64,000 nt of DNA from Phalacrocorax aristotelis (GCF_949628215.1 NC_134287.1:23567501-23631500); one strand, 5' to 3'. Shown: positions 23,901 through 38,654, counted from the first letter of the stretch. Made by a program: numbers and translations. The notes: a model not told the origin generated them from the letters alone.

Positions 23901-26760
23901 GGCCAGCGGAAACGCTGCTCGTGTTGCAGCCACCACCGGCTCCCGAGGCATCTCAGCTCAGCTCCGAGCCCGCTGCCCCTTGGCGGGCGGTCGTGCCAGA
24001 TGGAGACTGCGAAGGCCCAAGGTGTGCTGAAGAGCTTGCTGTTGAGGTAGGTCGTACCCGCCGGCATGTGGAGCAGAAGGTTGGCTGCAAGGCTAAGCGT
24101 GATTTGTTTAGCTCCAGACAAAGGATGCTGTGGCTGAAAGCAAAGTGGTGACTGTTATAAAACAAATTTGTAGGAGGAACAAAAGCTTTCCTGAGGGTTG
24201 TTCTGTCTGCAGTGCGTTTGAAGGAGGCAGCACGTTTAGTTATTTTGCCATCTAGGCACCTGACCTTTAGGATACTTTCAGAATCCAAGAAATTCACGTG
24301 TTCTATTTGGAGTATCGTCCCCTTCCGAAAGGTGTGCGATTGCTGCAGCTGGAGTGAAGGCAGCAGCTGGATGGGGCTGGTAGGAGCCTACGCATAGTAG
24401 CGCTGAGCTAAGAGCGGGTACAGGGTGAGACCTCACCTCAGGCACGCAGCAAGCTAAGTTGGACTAAATGCCGTGCTGTTTCCTCTAGGCTGTCACCTTG
24501 ACAAAGCAAACTAAGCTGGGTTGCTCTAGCACTACTGTCACGACAGTGTAGTTAACCCATTCATCAAATTGCTTCTGTCAGAAATCTTAGGTTTCTTTCA
24601 GGGCCGTCTGTGAAACGTGGTGGATAGGTTGCTGGTACACAGCAGAATTCAGGATGGTGATAGTCTTAAGGGGTGGTTGTGTCCGAAAGCTGGGGGAGGG
24701 AGCATGATGCCGTGGAGAAGGACCGCTTTTCTGTCCCTTTGGCATCCCCTTCCCAAGTGAGAGAGATTAATTCCTGAAATCACAGGCAATAGTTTCTTAT
24801 CGTACTGTTTCCTTTTTCCTGACAAGTTTCGGAGGCTTTGTGTGGTTTGCCTATTGCAAGTGAACGGTTGCGGCTGTATGAGGATGTTATTTGGCTTTCT
24901 AAGTTTTCATAGCTTCACAAAAGAGCTTAATATAAAGCTGTCAAACCAAATTTTTTTTTTTTCAAGCTCCTCTGGGCACATTTTGGCCTGAAAGTTGGAT
25001 CTACCTTTTCTGTTCCTAATCCATGCCTTCCTGGGAAGCCAGTTAACTTCAGCTATCAAGCAAGTACATGAGACTGCCTTTTAGTACTTTCTTGGACAAA
25101 CAAAAGCTGAAGGCTCAGTATGTATTACAACCTTGTGCCTTTGTTGGGTTTACTCTCTTTTTAAGTCTTTAATCTCATTTTGGAGAATTATCAGGATGGA
25201 GGGAGCTATATACATAAATCCTTTCAAAATAACTTATTTCTGCTGAAGACTAGACTGATTTTGAAAGTATAATCAGGAAGTTTTCAACAACTCTGTGAAT
25301 TCATTGGTCTGCTTTGGATTTTAAGCAACAAGTTCTTGAAGCTCTGGAAAACATGAATTAGGTTTAAGGAAAGTACTTGACATATTGAAATCGCCCACCA
25401 TTACTGTAAATATGGTCATTGGTGAAAAATAGTATGGACATAATTTTATATATATATATTTTAGGACAAGAAATGAAACAGTGCTTTTGCAGGTGAAACT
25501 TCTATGAGATTTAAGATAAGCAATCATCAGTGTTAGTTTCGTTCTATCCGTTGGGTCTCATGAGAGGCACTCTTAATGATGACAAGGTGGGCTGCGTTTT
25601 CTTGCCTTAATGTTCTTTTCAAAATGAAGGGCTCTTCCTCCCCCAGTGGAGCTCGGAGTCAGTGCAGTGCAGTTTGTGGTTGACTGGATTGCCAGTGCGG
25701 CTTCCAGCAGATCACTGGTGTTGCTGAAGTTCCCAGGCCTTCAATTACAATTCCTGGTCTACCTACCACCACCACTCTCCCACCCCCCCCATCTGGAAAC
25801 CCTCTTTTACCTGTTGCTTTTTTTCTGCCAATGGCTTATATTATTGTTAGTATTAAGAGCATTGCCTTCTTAGGTCAGGTTAGACCTGAGTGTCCACCAA
25901 CCCTCTCTCCCTTCCCTCATTCCACCAATGTTGTTTTTTTCCTACTTGTCTCCACTCTAATAGTTTATCCTTCTAATGAGAGAAGGCTACAAGTTATTCT
26001 TTCTAAGTGAGATAAGCCCTTGTGAGCTCTATTTTATCTAACCAAGACTAGGAAATCGTTTGCCCTTATTTGTATTAAACAGATGTATATACTTTACCGC
26101 AAGTCATTAGTGCTATAAAGAGATTGCCTTCCTATTGATAGCCTAGATGGGGGAATTCAGGAGTAAATTGCCAATAAATAAAGAGTGTGCTTGTAAGCAC
26201 TATTGATTCTCTCTGAGCCACAGAGAAGTGTTTTGTTAGTAAAACTCCTCCTGAATGTGCAAGCGAGGTTAAAAAAAAACCCCAAGTAATTAGTGATTAC
26301 TGAAAGCAGGACGAGGGGAGTAGGGGATGACTTGAGGTGAGAAGCTTACATTGCTTTTCTTTGAAGGGTACAGTTTGTAAAGAGAGCTGCTAAAAATGTA
26401 ACAGCAATTCTTCTGGTCACCCTCACAAATCCTGGAGGTAATAATTTAAAAACTGAAGAGCAGCACAGCATTTCCTATAACACATAACTTCAGCGTAGTA
26501 GGAGAGTTTCCCAAATCTCTGTGAAAGGAATAGAAAGGATCATTTGCATAGGAAATGAAAGATTGGTGGGATTTGAAATCTTTTTGTCCTGTTTGGGTTT
26601 TGGAACAGTCTGGAAGTTACTCTTCTGAGCTGTTTGGGGAATGCTTTAATGTACGCTGGTGGCTAGACATTAGGAGCCAATGCAGGGGCAGGTATGAAGA
26701 GGACCAGAGTGTCGTTATAAGCTGAAGGACAGCGGAGTCCTTCCAGTGGGAGCTGGCAGA
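21000..26760. other. Intergenic, no gene recognised
   Basis: AT-rich sequence after the CpG domain. A modest GC-rich patch lies at about 23700-24020 with unconvincing overlapping ORFs, and a C-rich tract at 22601-22624. No exon, RNA gene or mobile element is identified with confidence. Confidence 0.55.
22601..22624. repeat. C-rich tract
   Basis: Runs of four to eight C bases separated by single A; quadruplex-capable on the minus strand. Confidence 0.85.
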
Positions 26761-26820
26761 ACAGATTAGTCAGGACCATGGCTACTATAACCCCGGTGCT
26801 TGCTCCATCTTGTATGTTTC

Positions 26821-26896
26821 TTCCATATTCATCAAGCTCGCTGAAAATTAGTATTATTTACAGAGCTGTCTTTCTTGAAAAGACGATAGGACGGAA
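26821..26896 (+). repeat. Local duplicate unit, copy 1
   Basis: These 76 bases align without gaps to 27885-27960, with 66 identical positions by hand count. Weaker similarity extends about 40 bases upstream. Both copies lie in the same reading frame of short plus-strand ORFs that share IYRAVFLEKTIG. The family of the unit is unknown to me; it could be an old dispersed repeat or a tandem duplication. Confidence 0.75.
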
Positions 26897-27884
26897 CTGG
26901 ATGGACAATAGACAAAGCTATGCCGCAGTGCTATTCTGTGCTGAAACCGTATTCAGTGATATGATTCCCATCATCTTCAGTGCTCGTGTTCCATGATGTA
27001 ATTGATGTTTGTAAGCTGACAGGCCATTCCTTTAAGAGTATCTCAATAGAATAACAGTGATTATAATTTTACAAAATCTTTGGCAAACCTCTTAACTGTG
27101 GTTGATTAGAGGCTTCTCCCGGCGATATGCTGATCTTCACATTGATTTAGAGAAGACATAAAACAATGATAAATGCGGGGCATACAGCAACCATTTAGTT
27201 ATCTGCTACACAACACTGGAATTGCCCTGAATGTGGAGAATTAGAGCAGCTAAATAAAATTCATTTGACATGGCTGTTCTTAGTAACAAAAAAATTTTAC
27301 TGGCCTGATGCACTTCCTGTGTCTTTAGGAAACTGATTTCTTCAGACTAAATTTCTTCTGTAAGGGTGGGAATGCAATTCATCACCAAAGACTGAACACC
27401 AGGAATATATTTTTGGCAATGACAGCCATTGGAAGGCTCATTAAAAATCACAGTATGAATTCAGAAAGTATCAGATTATATGATGAATTTATCACATACT
27501 GTTTTATTTATGCATTTTTCCACATCATTAAGCCATATTACATGTGAAAAGATTTAAGAAATTATACACTATCTGTGTGTGGTTTTTTTTAATGCATATC
27601 TCGGCTTCTGTTCTGAAAAGCTCTTACAAAGTTCATTACGTATTCCCACTTCTGGTTTTATCTTCTTTTCTAGATCTCTTTCCTTCTACCCCTCTTTGTT
27701 CCTATTATCAGCGATTATGTTGTTTAAATTTTCTGTGGGAGATTTGTTAGATTTCTTCCACAGATATTTAAAAATGAATGAAGAATGGTTTTTAAAAATC
27801 AGGAGTTGTCAATAGACTCAAGAAAAGGGCCTTCCTTGGAAACAAAGCTGCTTATGCGGTGCTTTGTCTTCCTGTGTAACTTCC

Positions 27885-27960
27885 TTCCATATTCATTCAG
27901 CCTGCTGGAAATTACTAGTATTTACAGAGCTGTCTTTCTAGAAAAGACAATAGGACAGAA
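27885..27960 (+). repeat. Local duplicate unit, copy 2
   Basis: Second copy of the 76-base unit, 1064 bases downstream of the first and in the same orientation. See the first copy for the match. Confidence 0.75.
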
Positions 27961-27964
27961 TTTA

Positions 27965-30900
27965 ATTTACACCACCTGAGGGCACTCCAACACTATTTCA
28001 CTTCATTTTAAAGAAAAATACAGAAGGGTAGTGTTTGGAATGGTGTCCACATATCTTCCTCTTATGATTACTGTCAGCTTCTACAACAAGTGTACCACTG
28101 AAATGAATGAAAATAATGTAAAAAAATAGATATGTTGTTATAGGCAGGTATCTTGGAAACAAGGTTGTCCTTCTTTCATGTCATTAGTATTGTTTCCTTG
28201 TGCTTACTGTAGGATGACAGTATTTTTAAATACAACGCTATTATTATTTTAAATGATGTGTTACTAGTATGGCAGTGACCGCTGTATGCCTGGCTATGCT
28301 GCAGCTTTAGCTGCTTACATTTTTCTGCCTCTTGTCTGTATCCAGAAAAGTGCAGAGCTGCTGTAAGGTTACCAGGTTAGGATGCTGCCTTCCTGTACTT
28401 TTACCACTTAACTAGAATGTGACAAAGTGAGAAACGGGAGAAGTAAAAAGCTCCCTACGTGGGCAGTCCTGAGCTGGCTTGCTTTCTCAGTCTTGCTGTG
28501 TTTACCTTCTGTCTCTCACCTTTTCCTACATGTCCATCTCTTTTCCTTCTGCTTAACTGTTTTGCTTTCTCTAGTTTGTCTCCGTTTGTCTCCTCTCTAG
28601 TTATTTGATTTCACCATCCTGTTATTTTGTCTGCTCTCTAATGCATGGAGAAGGTCACCAAGCATAGTTCAAATAAGAAGGGCTCAGTGCAGGGCAAGAG
28701 TTTCTCTGCCAGGAGGCAGATGGGCTTCCAGACCTCGTAGCCACCAGTGCTGGTCATTGTACTCCTCCGTTCTAACAGGGAAATGGCTGAACTCGTCTAA
28801 TATACATCCAGTTAAAAGCACATCCTAGAGCCCTTTTGTTCTGTTTGCTCAGCATGAAACACAGTGAAACCTTTATGTCAGAAACTATATAGTATTTCTA
28901 ATTGTGTTAGAACAATAGCCATGTGCTCCCACCAGGAAAAAACCCCTCAGGACTGTTCGCTGAACTTAGGCGGGAGGTTTCCATAGCCCTCTTATGAGGA
29001 AAAAGGCTGTTGCGTGTGTTCTCCTTCACACTGGCTTTCTAAAACATGCGTCCAGTTGCATGATGGAAAATGATGCTGTGATTTTGTGCATTTAGACTTT
29101 GTTTTAGAGTGTAGCAACTCTAAGTGTCCATTTAAGAGCGAGTCATCAGTCCAGGTCACAGTGTTCAAGAAATTGCAGTTGCATTCTCCCAGGGGCTGCC
29201 CAAGGGGATAACGTAGCCCAGTGATGTTAGCAACACTGTATTTTTTTAGTTTGACTGTTTTAGTGATCCAGGAGTACATTCAGGAATAGTTCTATAGATG
29301 ATATAGTCTTCAGTGAACCAACTAGACTGACCTGAATAATACTTTTAATTTGTGCATGCTAATTGGCTTGACAAAGGAACGCTACTCTTTCTTTTGTACT
29401 TCAGACCAGAAGCGAATGAGCTCGACTGGTTTTTCCATAACAGGATTTCTTGGTAGCACTAATGGAAAATAAAAAGTTGTGTCAGATAAAGTAGTTTTTA
29501 AAACACACTGGAATGACTCATATTGAGAAATTATCCTGTATTAAAGAAAAATGAAAGTAATTAAAGGAGTTAAAGTTGCACATTTAAACAGAAATCTACC
29601 TTTAAAAGTCATGGTATGAACGCTGTATTAGGGACAAGAATAGCTATGTAGGTATTTAACAAATCTAAGCTCTTCCAATAAAGCAATTCCAATAAACCAG
29701 AAAAATAAAAGAATGTCTTGCATAAGTAGTCCTGTTGGATACTTAAGTATCTTGAAGCAGTGAGACGAGATTAACTTCTTGCAGAGGGCTTCCTTCCTTG
29801 AAGTCTGATAGTCCAATACATTATTTTCTCACACCAAGGTCATCAGTACGAAATACGTCTTCTACATTCCTTAAATGTGAGTAAGAAGTTACGTTTTGCA
29901 CTAGTGAGGGACTGAACTATTTTGGAGGGGACCTTTGGTATGCTGTGAAACATGAACCGTATGGGTAGAACGAAGGCTGTACCTCATTTTAAAGTCCTAT
30001 GGAAGCAGAGGTACAAAGGAAGTACTCCAGTGACTGGGATGCTACGGCTGGAGTGTGGTCGCCTGCCCAGCCTCAGTTCCTCTACTGAAACTCTGGTCTG
30101 TAGACAACTTCAAATTCTGGAAGGCTGAGAAGAAGATGAATAAGAGTGTTTTAAGGATCCCTGTGACATCTAAAAAGTTGTGCATGTTATCTCAGGGGCC
30201 TGAAATGGAACTTACTGGTGAGAACTCCCTTGGCATAAGATTTGCTTCAGTGCCTTTACATACTGGCTTTAGTTTTTTTAATTTTTAGGTTTGAGGTTTT
30301 GATGTTTTCATTTCTAGCTTTGCCTCAGTGTAGTTGGAAATCACATTATAGTATAATTTATGGGGTTAAATACAGAAATAAACTAAAACAATGAGCCAAG
30401 GATATACTTACTTGTAAAAATCACATGGAAAATGTGGAGAGAATATAACCACAAAAGCAAGAGAGGGAACCAAGGTTTAAGTCCTTATAACAGGAAGACA
30501 ATAGCCAGAGACATTCTTCCGTGCTTGCTAAAAATAAAACGTCAGCTTTTCATAAGCAGATGCTTGTTGGTGTAGTGGCAGGTATTGATACAAATGAGAG
30601 ATCCAAACGCTTTCACAAAACTCTAGAGAACTGTAGCTGAGAACAGGAAATATGAAGGTAAAGATGCAGCAATAACAGGGTCCTGTATCCTTTAATCTTA
30701 TTTCTCAGCTCCAAAAATGCTTTTAGAGGAAACACTCCATGTTCCATAGCAAATATTTATTGAATTAAAGAAATGTTAATGCAGTTTTATTCCTAGCAGA
30801 TTTTTCGATATGCGATATTAGCATATACTTGTCTTGTGATATTGTGTCAGCATGGAACATAACTTTTTCTCCCCCCACAGAGCCTCTCTATATGTAAAAT

Positions 30901-33900
30901 CACAAGGCTCACTTCACTTTAACACAATCTAATGTGCGCTTTCTATCCTCTCATGCCAAATGACCAATACCTCTTTCTTCTTCTTGCTGGCATTAATTTT
31001 TGCTTATCTGACATCCAATTTGCCAAATGAATGATGACAGTAATCCTTCTTTCTGTACTGTTGCTTCACCTTATTCCATATTATGTGTTCAGGTTTTCTG
31101 GGGTCATTCTCCCTCCCCACTGCCCCTTGTTTTGTGTTCTGTAAAGATGAAAGATTGGATTTATTTATACTGATTAAAATAATTCTGAATAGTTTTACAT
31201 TCATTTAAGTTCAGATAAACGGAATTGTAAATATTAAATGTATCTCTTAACTGCTTATGCAGACCATAAGGCTGGTATACAAAGACTCTGTATGAACTCG
31301 AGTTTGGAAGGAACAAAATCTGTCACTAGAAGAGGGGTTGAAAGAGTAAGAAGGAGTAGTTATAAGAAGGTGTGGAAAGGAGAGTTCAGGAGGACCTTCT
31401 CAAAGGCAGAAAAGATTGTGGAATGATTTTATGTTTTTTCCCCAAACATAAACACTTAGAAAATGGCTAGTTCAATAGGAAAGGTAATTAGAATGGCAAA
31501 TTAGACATCTGTAAATGTGAGGAAGGCAAAAAACTTCATGCATGTTGAAGAAAAAAATCTGTTTCCATAAAGACAATATTTCTCTTGAAATACATGAGAT
31601 ACTATTCTGTGGATAAATTAGGATATTGTCAAGTGGAAGGTGAGAGTTAACTCTCCTGCTTAGTGCATGTCTCTTAGTGCAGTTAGAGAACATGAAATGC
31701 CTTACTAAGTGTATGCATACCCAGCGTGATGTAGGAGACGCGCTCTCTGCGAGCCTGCCAGTCTACCCAGGCCAGTTCCAAGCCAGAAGTCACATACCGT
31801 GTTAATGTTAAATCAGATTAGCGAGCTCTGCTTACTAATCATTTATCAAGTTGCATAATAGGGTGAGTTTTTTTCCATGAGTTGAGGAGCTCGCTTTGTG
31901 CTGGATCTCAGTCTTATCCTGACTGTTCTGAGTGGACATCTCTCTGCGTTCATGGCAGACTGTGCTTTTTGCATCTCCCATGACCATACATGAAGGTGAT
32001 CTGCTCGGGTGCAATACTTTTGATAGAAAAGTCAGCAAGATAAGCATGGTTCTTTGCACACTGCCTTTCATTATGGCAAATTAGTTCACCCTTCGTCCTT
32101 GCATAAGAAAGGCTAATCTTGCCTCTCAACATGCATTCTCTGTACTTTTTTTCCCAAAGCGCCCATTAACAGAGGTGTGGTGGGATTTCATGAACAGGGT
32201 CCCCAGGCAGCCTAAGCTTCTCTGCAAGCTTCCTACATTCATTCTGAAGCTGTCCTTGCAATTATGGCTGTTTTGAACCTGAAGGACCGCTTAGCAGACC
32301 TCCATCTACAGTTTCGCAGTACATGACTCTTCTGGGTTCGTGATCAGCCTTGAGAGCTGCCGGCGGTTACTCCCCAAACAGCATTCTTCCAACTGTCTTG
32401 CTGGGTGCCAGGGCCAGTAGTGACTGTTGCAGTCTGTGTCACTTCCACAGCAAAAGAAGGAGGTGGTGGCGGTGGTTCTTTGGTATAGTCTTACCAATTG
32501 CCTGCATCCCATTTTTCTCTGTTAAAGCCTTGACTTAGTGGGACTCAATCTTGGTGAAAGAATTTAATGGCATTTGGCTCAGTCTACGCCTACCTTTTTA
32601 CGGGTAGCTTTTTATTTAGGGCTGCAATAAATACTTTGGTTTAAAAAAATACCTTGAACAATCTGATGCATACAGGATGTATATCTGGGGAGACATTTAT
32701 GCTGGGGAAAAAGAGAGTCACTGAACTGAGAAGTGATTGTTCTTTCTTCACGGAGCTCTATGTATGAGGTACAAGTGGCATATGGGCTGGTTTATATAGC
32801 ACCTTAAGATCAGCAAAGCAGGTTAGGGTTTTCTCTTAAAGTGGTATCTCAGAACGTGTCATTTTGTTCTCATAAGTTCTCAGCAGTAAATGCTCTTTCT
32901 ATTCCAGTACTACTACAAAAATAAAATTTCTTAGCTAAAACCTAATTCAGATGGACAAGACAGCACATAAAAGATGCTGTGGCACTAGAAAACTCCAGTC
33001 ATAGGAAATTATGAACTATATGGAAGGTGGGAAGATAATTGTGATTGACTAATTCTCTGGAAATACCTGCTTCAGCTTAAATGTAATACAGTGCATGGAT
33101 CATTGATTTCAAATAGTTAAATTATTTGGGATATAGGGATAAGCCCCATTCCACTGTGAGTAAAGTCTATTTTAATGACTTCATCTATATGGAGCTACTT
33201 TATGTATATCATTAAGATAATATCATAGTAGTGTTGATAGAAACTGGCAGCCAATACTTAGAAGTTGCTCTGTTCTTGCCATAAGTGCATAACTTCAATT
33301 ACCTAATCACTCAGAATGGTGGTTTCACTTTGGGTGTCTCTTGCCTCTATTTTTTTTGTTTTTAATTGTTTCAGCTAAAATAATCTGATTCTGACCTGAA
33401 GGTGAACATATATTACAACAGAGAAGCTGTAGAGCTTTGCCTTATAGCTTCTGCAAATTAATATGAAGTTTATCAGGGAGTCATCACCTGAATGTAGGGT
33501 TTCTTTAGCTATACTGTGTCTGCCTTGATCTGTGGCCAGCAAAAGCTGGCTAAATTTGGGCAAAGTCAGTCTTTAAAGAAAACAAATTCAATCCACACAT
33601 GGGTGTATTTCCAATTACTTCCCCCCGCCACCAACACCCTTCTCATTAGGTTAATCTCTCCTTTTCCCAAACACAAATTACAACTATTACTACCTCCATA
33701 CGTAGGAGGCAATCCTTAGGTTACCTTGCTTTAACCAGCCAAGAACAAAGCACCGTGACTTTCAGAGGAAACCTCTCGAGAAATCCCAGCATTACAATTC
33801 AGAGGCCTGATAGGCTGTCCTGCATGCAAATTCTGCTCTGAAGGACTATGTCCTGCAGGCCTATGTTCCTCTCGTACTTTACATACTTTGGACGCTGCCT

Positions 33901-36900
33901 ATCAAAAGTGGTGGTGGCTGTGGTTTTTCTGATGACTGCTCTGCTATTGCAGAAAGAGATGAAGTTATTCTTACATCTGTCCAGCTTGTAGGTACTTTGG
34001 GATTGTATTAGAAGAAAAGCACTGTGAAGTTAACTATTATTATGGTCAGCTTTTTGTTTGCATTGTGCCATGGGGGTTTTGGCCTTTGACACAGCAAATG
34101 ACGTCAAGTGGAAGGAGGGGAGATCCACTCAGGTAAATGTGTGCAGTTGCTATTCATGGGTGCTAACAGTGTGGACACCTGCTGAGTGCTGGAATGTGTA
34201 TAACCTCCTGGTGAGGACAAGAAAACAGCTGTTCTACCTTTTTTCCTCTGGTGTTAATTTTTGTGACATTAATGTATGGGCTGTTAATATGGAAGAAGAG
34301 TTTGGAGGAAATTTTTTAGGTGGCACCCTTCTACAAAATAAAACCAGAAGTTTGTCAGATACCTGATGTATAAAACCCAAGACTAAAATAGAAAAAGAAA
34401 CCCTGGATGTATTGGAAAGAAAAAAAAGTAGGGAGTACAGGGAAAGCTGAATGAGAGCACAAAACAAGCCAGAGTGAAAAACAAAGCTGACAGCAATGTT
34501 TTTCTAGTAAAAGAAAACCTAAAAGGTTTTTTAGAGCCAAAGCTCAAGTCTGTGATCTGACACCTTGAAGAGCAAGCTTCTTTCTGAGCTCACTAGCTAC
34601 GTTACCTTTTGGCTGACTGTCCTTGCCGGTGGGCCTGTTCCCGCTGCTCCACTCAGGGCAGCTCAGAAGCACGGTTTCTTCCCAGCCCCATCAGGATTCA
34701 CAGACTGGGTTGAGTCCCTGTGAGTTTTGGCAGGTTGTCCCAGTGCATCCCACCTGTGTGTGAGTATCCCTTTGTGAACTGGGAGCTTGACTCTCTTGCC
34801 CCCTGAGATGTAGCTCCTTGTACCTACCTTTTATGCAATAGCCTGATTTTGGCTTAAGATTTGGGGTCTTACTTTTGTCTTTTAGAAGTAAAAAATGAGC
34901 CTTGCCATTTATTTTCAAGAACTATGATAGACATCCATCCTCTAAAGGAGAATCTGTAAGCCTGGAGGAGGCTGGAGGAATTTTCCCACAGCTTTGAAGC
35001 AGTGCCTCAGTGTGCTGGCTGTCCTGGAAGTCACTCTCAAATGCACAACATGCCCCTTTCACTGGGTAGGGAGTACATGTGTCTAACTTGGGTCCTCAAA
35101 GCAGCTGCTGCTCCAGGAAATGGGTGTAGAAAATGTAACTTTTAGCCTCTGACATTATTTATTGGATGCAGTATAATGTATTTTGGCTTGTGGAGGGGCT
35201 TGAAACCAGCCTCTAACGTTCTGGCTGTGTAGTCAAGCTGCTGCCCAGTGACACGGGAGGTAAACACTGGACATTTGGATAATAACTTCTGGTTCATCTT
35301 AAAAGGAGGTGCTCTAGAAATATCTCCGTGTGCATCAAAGTGTCCACAACTGTATTCAGTTTGCAGAAGTGGAACTTTTGTTCATATCAGCCCTAGCTGG
35401 GGAAACCTGGCAAAGACAGTGAAACTTTCAGCTCTCTGTGGAAGAGACTGCAATTGAATATTTACTGATGGTACAGGAGAAACAGAAAAGCCAGTTTGGG
35501 TTTGTTTGGTTTTTTTTCAATTCAGACTGATTTTTTGAAAGTGGGTAAGAAAAGATCGAGATGTTTTATGTAGACTCTTGAATACTCTTAATAATATCCA
35601 CTATTACTATTTAGAGCAGAACCAGGTATTAAGTCGTGTAAGATCAAGTCAGGGTCAGCTCTTGAAGTCCCTATTTGCAATTAACTTTCAGTAATGCCTC
35701 AGTTCTTATTCTGTTAATTTCATCAATTTAATCAGAGGTTGGATGAGGTGTTTAAGCAATGAACTGAAAAATACCGCCAGGATAATGACACAGCACATAC
35801 AGGTCTTAATGTCAATAATCTGCCATCAAGTCCAGGGCTATACAGGAGCTGTCAGTAAAGGTAGATTCCGCTGTTGCTGTGAAGCAAAAAGCTTGGCTGT
35901 TTTTGTTCCTGTTGATGCTGAATTCCAGTTATTAATATTATAGTGATCTTTAGTAGGTTTTCAGAACATTTTTCAATCTCCAGCTAATCTAAGTAAGCAA
36001 AATTAATTCCAAAAGTTGAGCTAAAAATAATGAATTTTAGGGCTATGAAATAGCAGCAGAACTTTGCTAAATATAACGTATATGCTTTTGAGACCCTTGT
36101 AACCAAAACAAATTATAACATTGTTATCATTAATGAGGCTTTTTATTTCTCTGACTTGGAAACTATTATGTCTTTCAACCCTCTGAATATATTCAAATTT
36201 TTTTTTGTTGCTGTGAGACTATTTTTCTCATTCTATCTTAAGAGCAATCCTATTCAGGTCAAGTCAGAAATAAGAAAGTGTTGACTTATACAGTCTTTAA
36301 TCCTCATATGAGCTAATTTAACTATTTTATTGTATATAATGAATTTAATTTTTCACATTTTTGCAGACATGGAAGTGCTCTATTAAGGCCTAATGCAGGC
36401 ATATATAACTTTCTTAGAAAGTCTGAATAGAAATGGCCTGCAACCCTGAACTATAGCAACATCCTCACTGAGCAAACCGTGAAGATCCTGTGCAGGAGAG
36501 AATAGGCACAGCAGACTGTAAAGTCCCTCCGATGTAAAGTCCATCCCCTAAAACTAAGGGGAATAATACTGACACAAAGCCACCCTCAGTCTCACAAACT
36601 GAATAGGAATTTTGATTGGGTACATTTATAGTATATAAATGAGAAAGGCAAAATTGCAAATGTGAGTTAAGGCTTTTCTGGACCAGAAAGTGGTCTCTAT
36701 GAGGAACCTGAGAACATTCAGTACATTGCACAATCAGATCCTAATACAGCATATATCAAATCTGGATGTTGATTTGCATCTAAAGAGAGACAGGAAGCCA
36801 GTGAAGGTACATAAGTAATGAATTCAGGTTTAAAAAAAAGTACAACATGGTCTTTAACAAGTAAGGATTTTGTTAGGTAACTGCTAGCAAACCCGCTATA

Positions 36901-38290
36901 AAACTGCTAGTAGAAAGTGTAATGAGTCCTAGTATCAAGAGGTGCATTTGTGTTCAAGTAGGTAGACCTGAGGTGCTGACAAAAGCAAACATGGAGCTGG
37001 TATTTTCCCGTAAGCTATGTTCCACTACTGGAATATTCTTAAAAAGGATAGTTAAAATTAAAATTGACATAGCCGTTTGGAAGAAGTGGTGTTTTTTCTT
37101 CTTTTTTTTTTAAATCAACAGTGAAGGTTAAAAGCAGCTTCTGCTCTGTACCCTTCCTTTTCAAATATAATGAGCTTTGTTTTCACTCCCTTGCAGCCTG
37201 GGTCTTTATTTCCCTTTGTAAAGTGCAATGGTACACACAGTTATGTTCTGACTTCTGGAAACTATTACACAAAGTGGAAGGCTTGGCAAACAGGTCACAC
37301 TAGTTTTGCGTTACAAAGTTTAGTCTACTAGAATATTCTTGAAGATATATGTGGGAGGTGGCAGTTTGTTAGAACTGTGAACTGCCAGCACTGTTCAGTA
37401 CTATTTTTACTTAAAAATATAAATGAACAGGATTGAAGAACAAGAAGACAGACATCTGTGTAGCTTTGTCCGGCTTGCAAGAGCTGTTGACTTTAACAGT
37501 GTGCATACCATGTCATATTAGAAAAAATCAGATGAAACCAGGCAAGCAAAGCACTTTATTTCACATGATTTGTTCCCTGTTCTATAATCCTATCATAAAT
37601 ACTTTTAAAAAGTCCGTAAGTACTTCATGCGGTATGAAAAGAATATTTTTCTTACAATCTGGAGGCTGTACTCAGGGATGGATATGGGACTCCAGTTTCC
37701 TGAGAGTCAAACTCCTGCTGAAGCTGCAAAAAATGGCCAGCGTGACCCCCTGAGCATCCCCGTTACCCATTGACTCAGTCTTGCTGCCTTATGGAGTTAA
37801 CAGCTGGAGTCCTTTTTTTGTGTGTGTGTGATCCTCATTTGCAATTATTGCCACATGAAAGTGATGTCTAAACTTAATTTGTGCACTATAATGGACAGAC
37901 TGCCAGAGAAATGAGTGCTTGCGGTGTCATTACTCCACAGTAGCCGTCCACAGTCACTTTGTTACTAAAAGCATGCAGGAAGAAGTGGACTCCTCTGAGA
38001 GGTAAATCAGAGGTGTAAATATCAGAGGTAAATTTCGGATGACTCACATCAGCCAGAAGATAAACATGCGTATTATATACACAAAACTGTGTCCTTTTGT
38101 TTACGTATGCAACTTAGTAGTCTCACTGAGGTAAAGAGGCCTACTCGCTGTAATCAACATAAGCATTTCCTGAAGTGTTTGTGGGATCAGACCAGTGGGT
38201 TCTGATTCAAAAGGAGGGACTTCTGGTGAATTTAAGATCAGTTTTGTTTCAGGGGCTTGTGATGAAGAAGTCAAAAAGGTGCTTCTAATG
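27965..38290. other. Intergenic, no gene recognised
   Basis: About 10 kb of AT-rich unique-looking sequence. All ORFs are under about 105 codons and resemble nothing known to me. No tRNA, CR1 end or splice-bounded exon was recognised. Confidence 0.55.
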
Positions 38291-38342
38291 GGTTAATTAT
38301 GCAAGGAGTTCCAGGGATGTCAGCGGGCTTGCTTTTATTCTT

Positions 38343-38654
38343 GTGGAGTACCTATGTACGAATCTGTCGCAGAACAGGAGCCGTTCTGGTGCGATGAAGC
38401 ACTTGGCAGCGCGGGTAGCGGTGCAGTTTTGGCTCTGTGGGTTCCTCCAGGCCTTGCCCGCTAGCCAGAGAGCACTGGCAGTGGCGGAGGCAGCGGCCAC
38501 CTGTTGGGCCCCACCGCCATGTGCCCCGGTCGGGTCTGCTGGCACTGCTGCAGAGAGCACTGCTCCATGCTTCCTTCTGCCAAAACGATCCGATTTTTGG
38601 CAACACACTGACGCGATTTATGCAAATCTGGACATCTTGAAAGAAGCTTGTTGA
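38343..38654. other. Isolated GC-rich patch of unknown nature
   Basis: About 300 bases of GC- and CpG-rich sequence inside AT-rich DNA, with ORFs on both strands of roughly 100-130 codons. Read on the minus strand it starts near an octamer-like ATTTGCATAAAT and ends at an AATAAA about 38330, an arrangement reminiscent of a solo LTR or a small promoter-associated island. Terminal repeats and a target-site duplication could not be defined. Confidence 0.3.
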
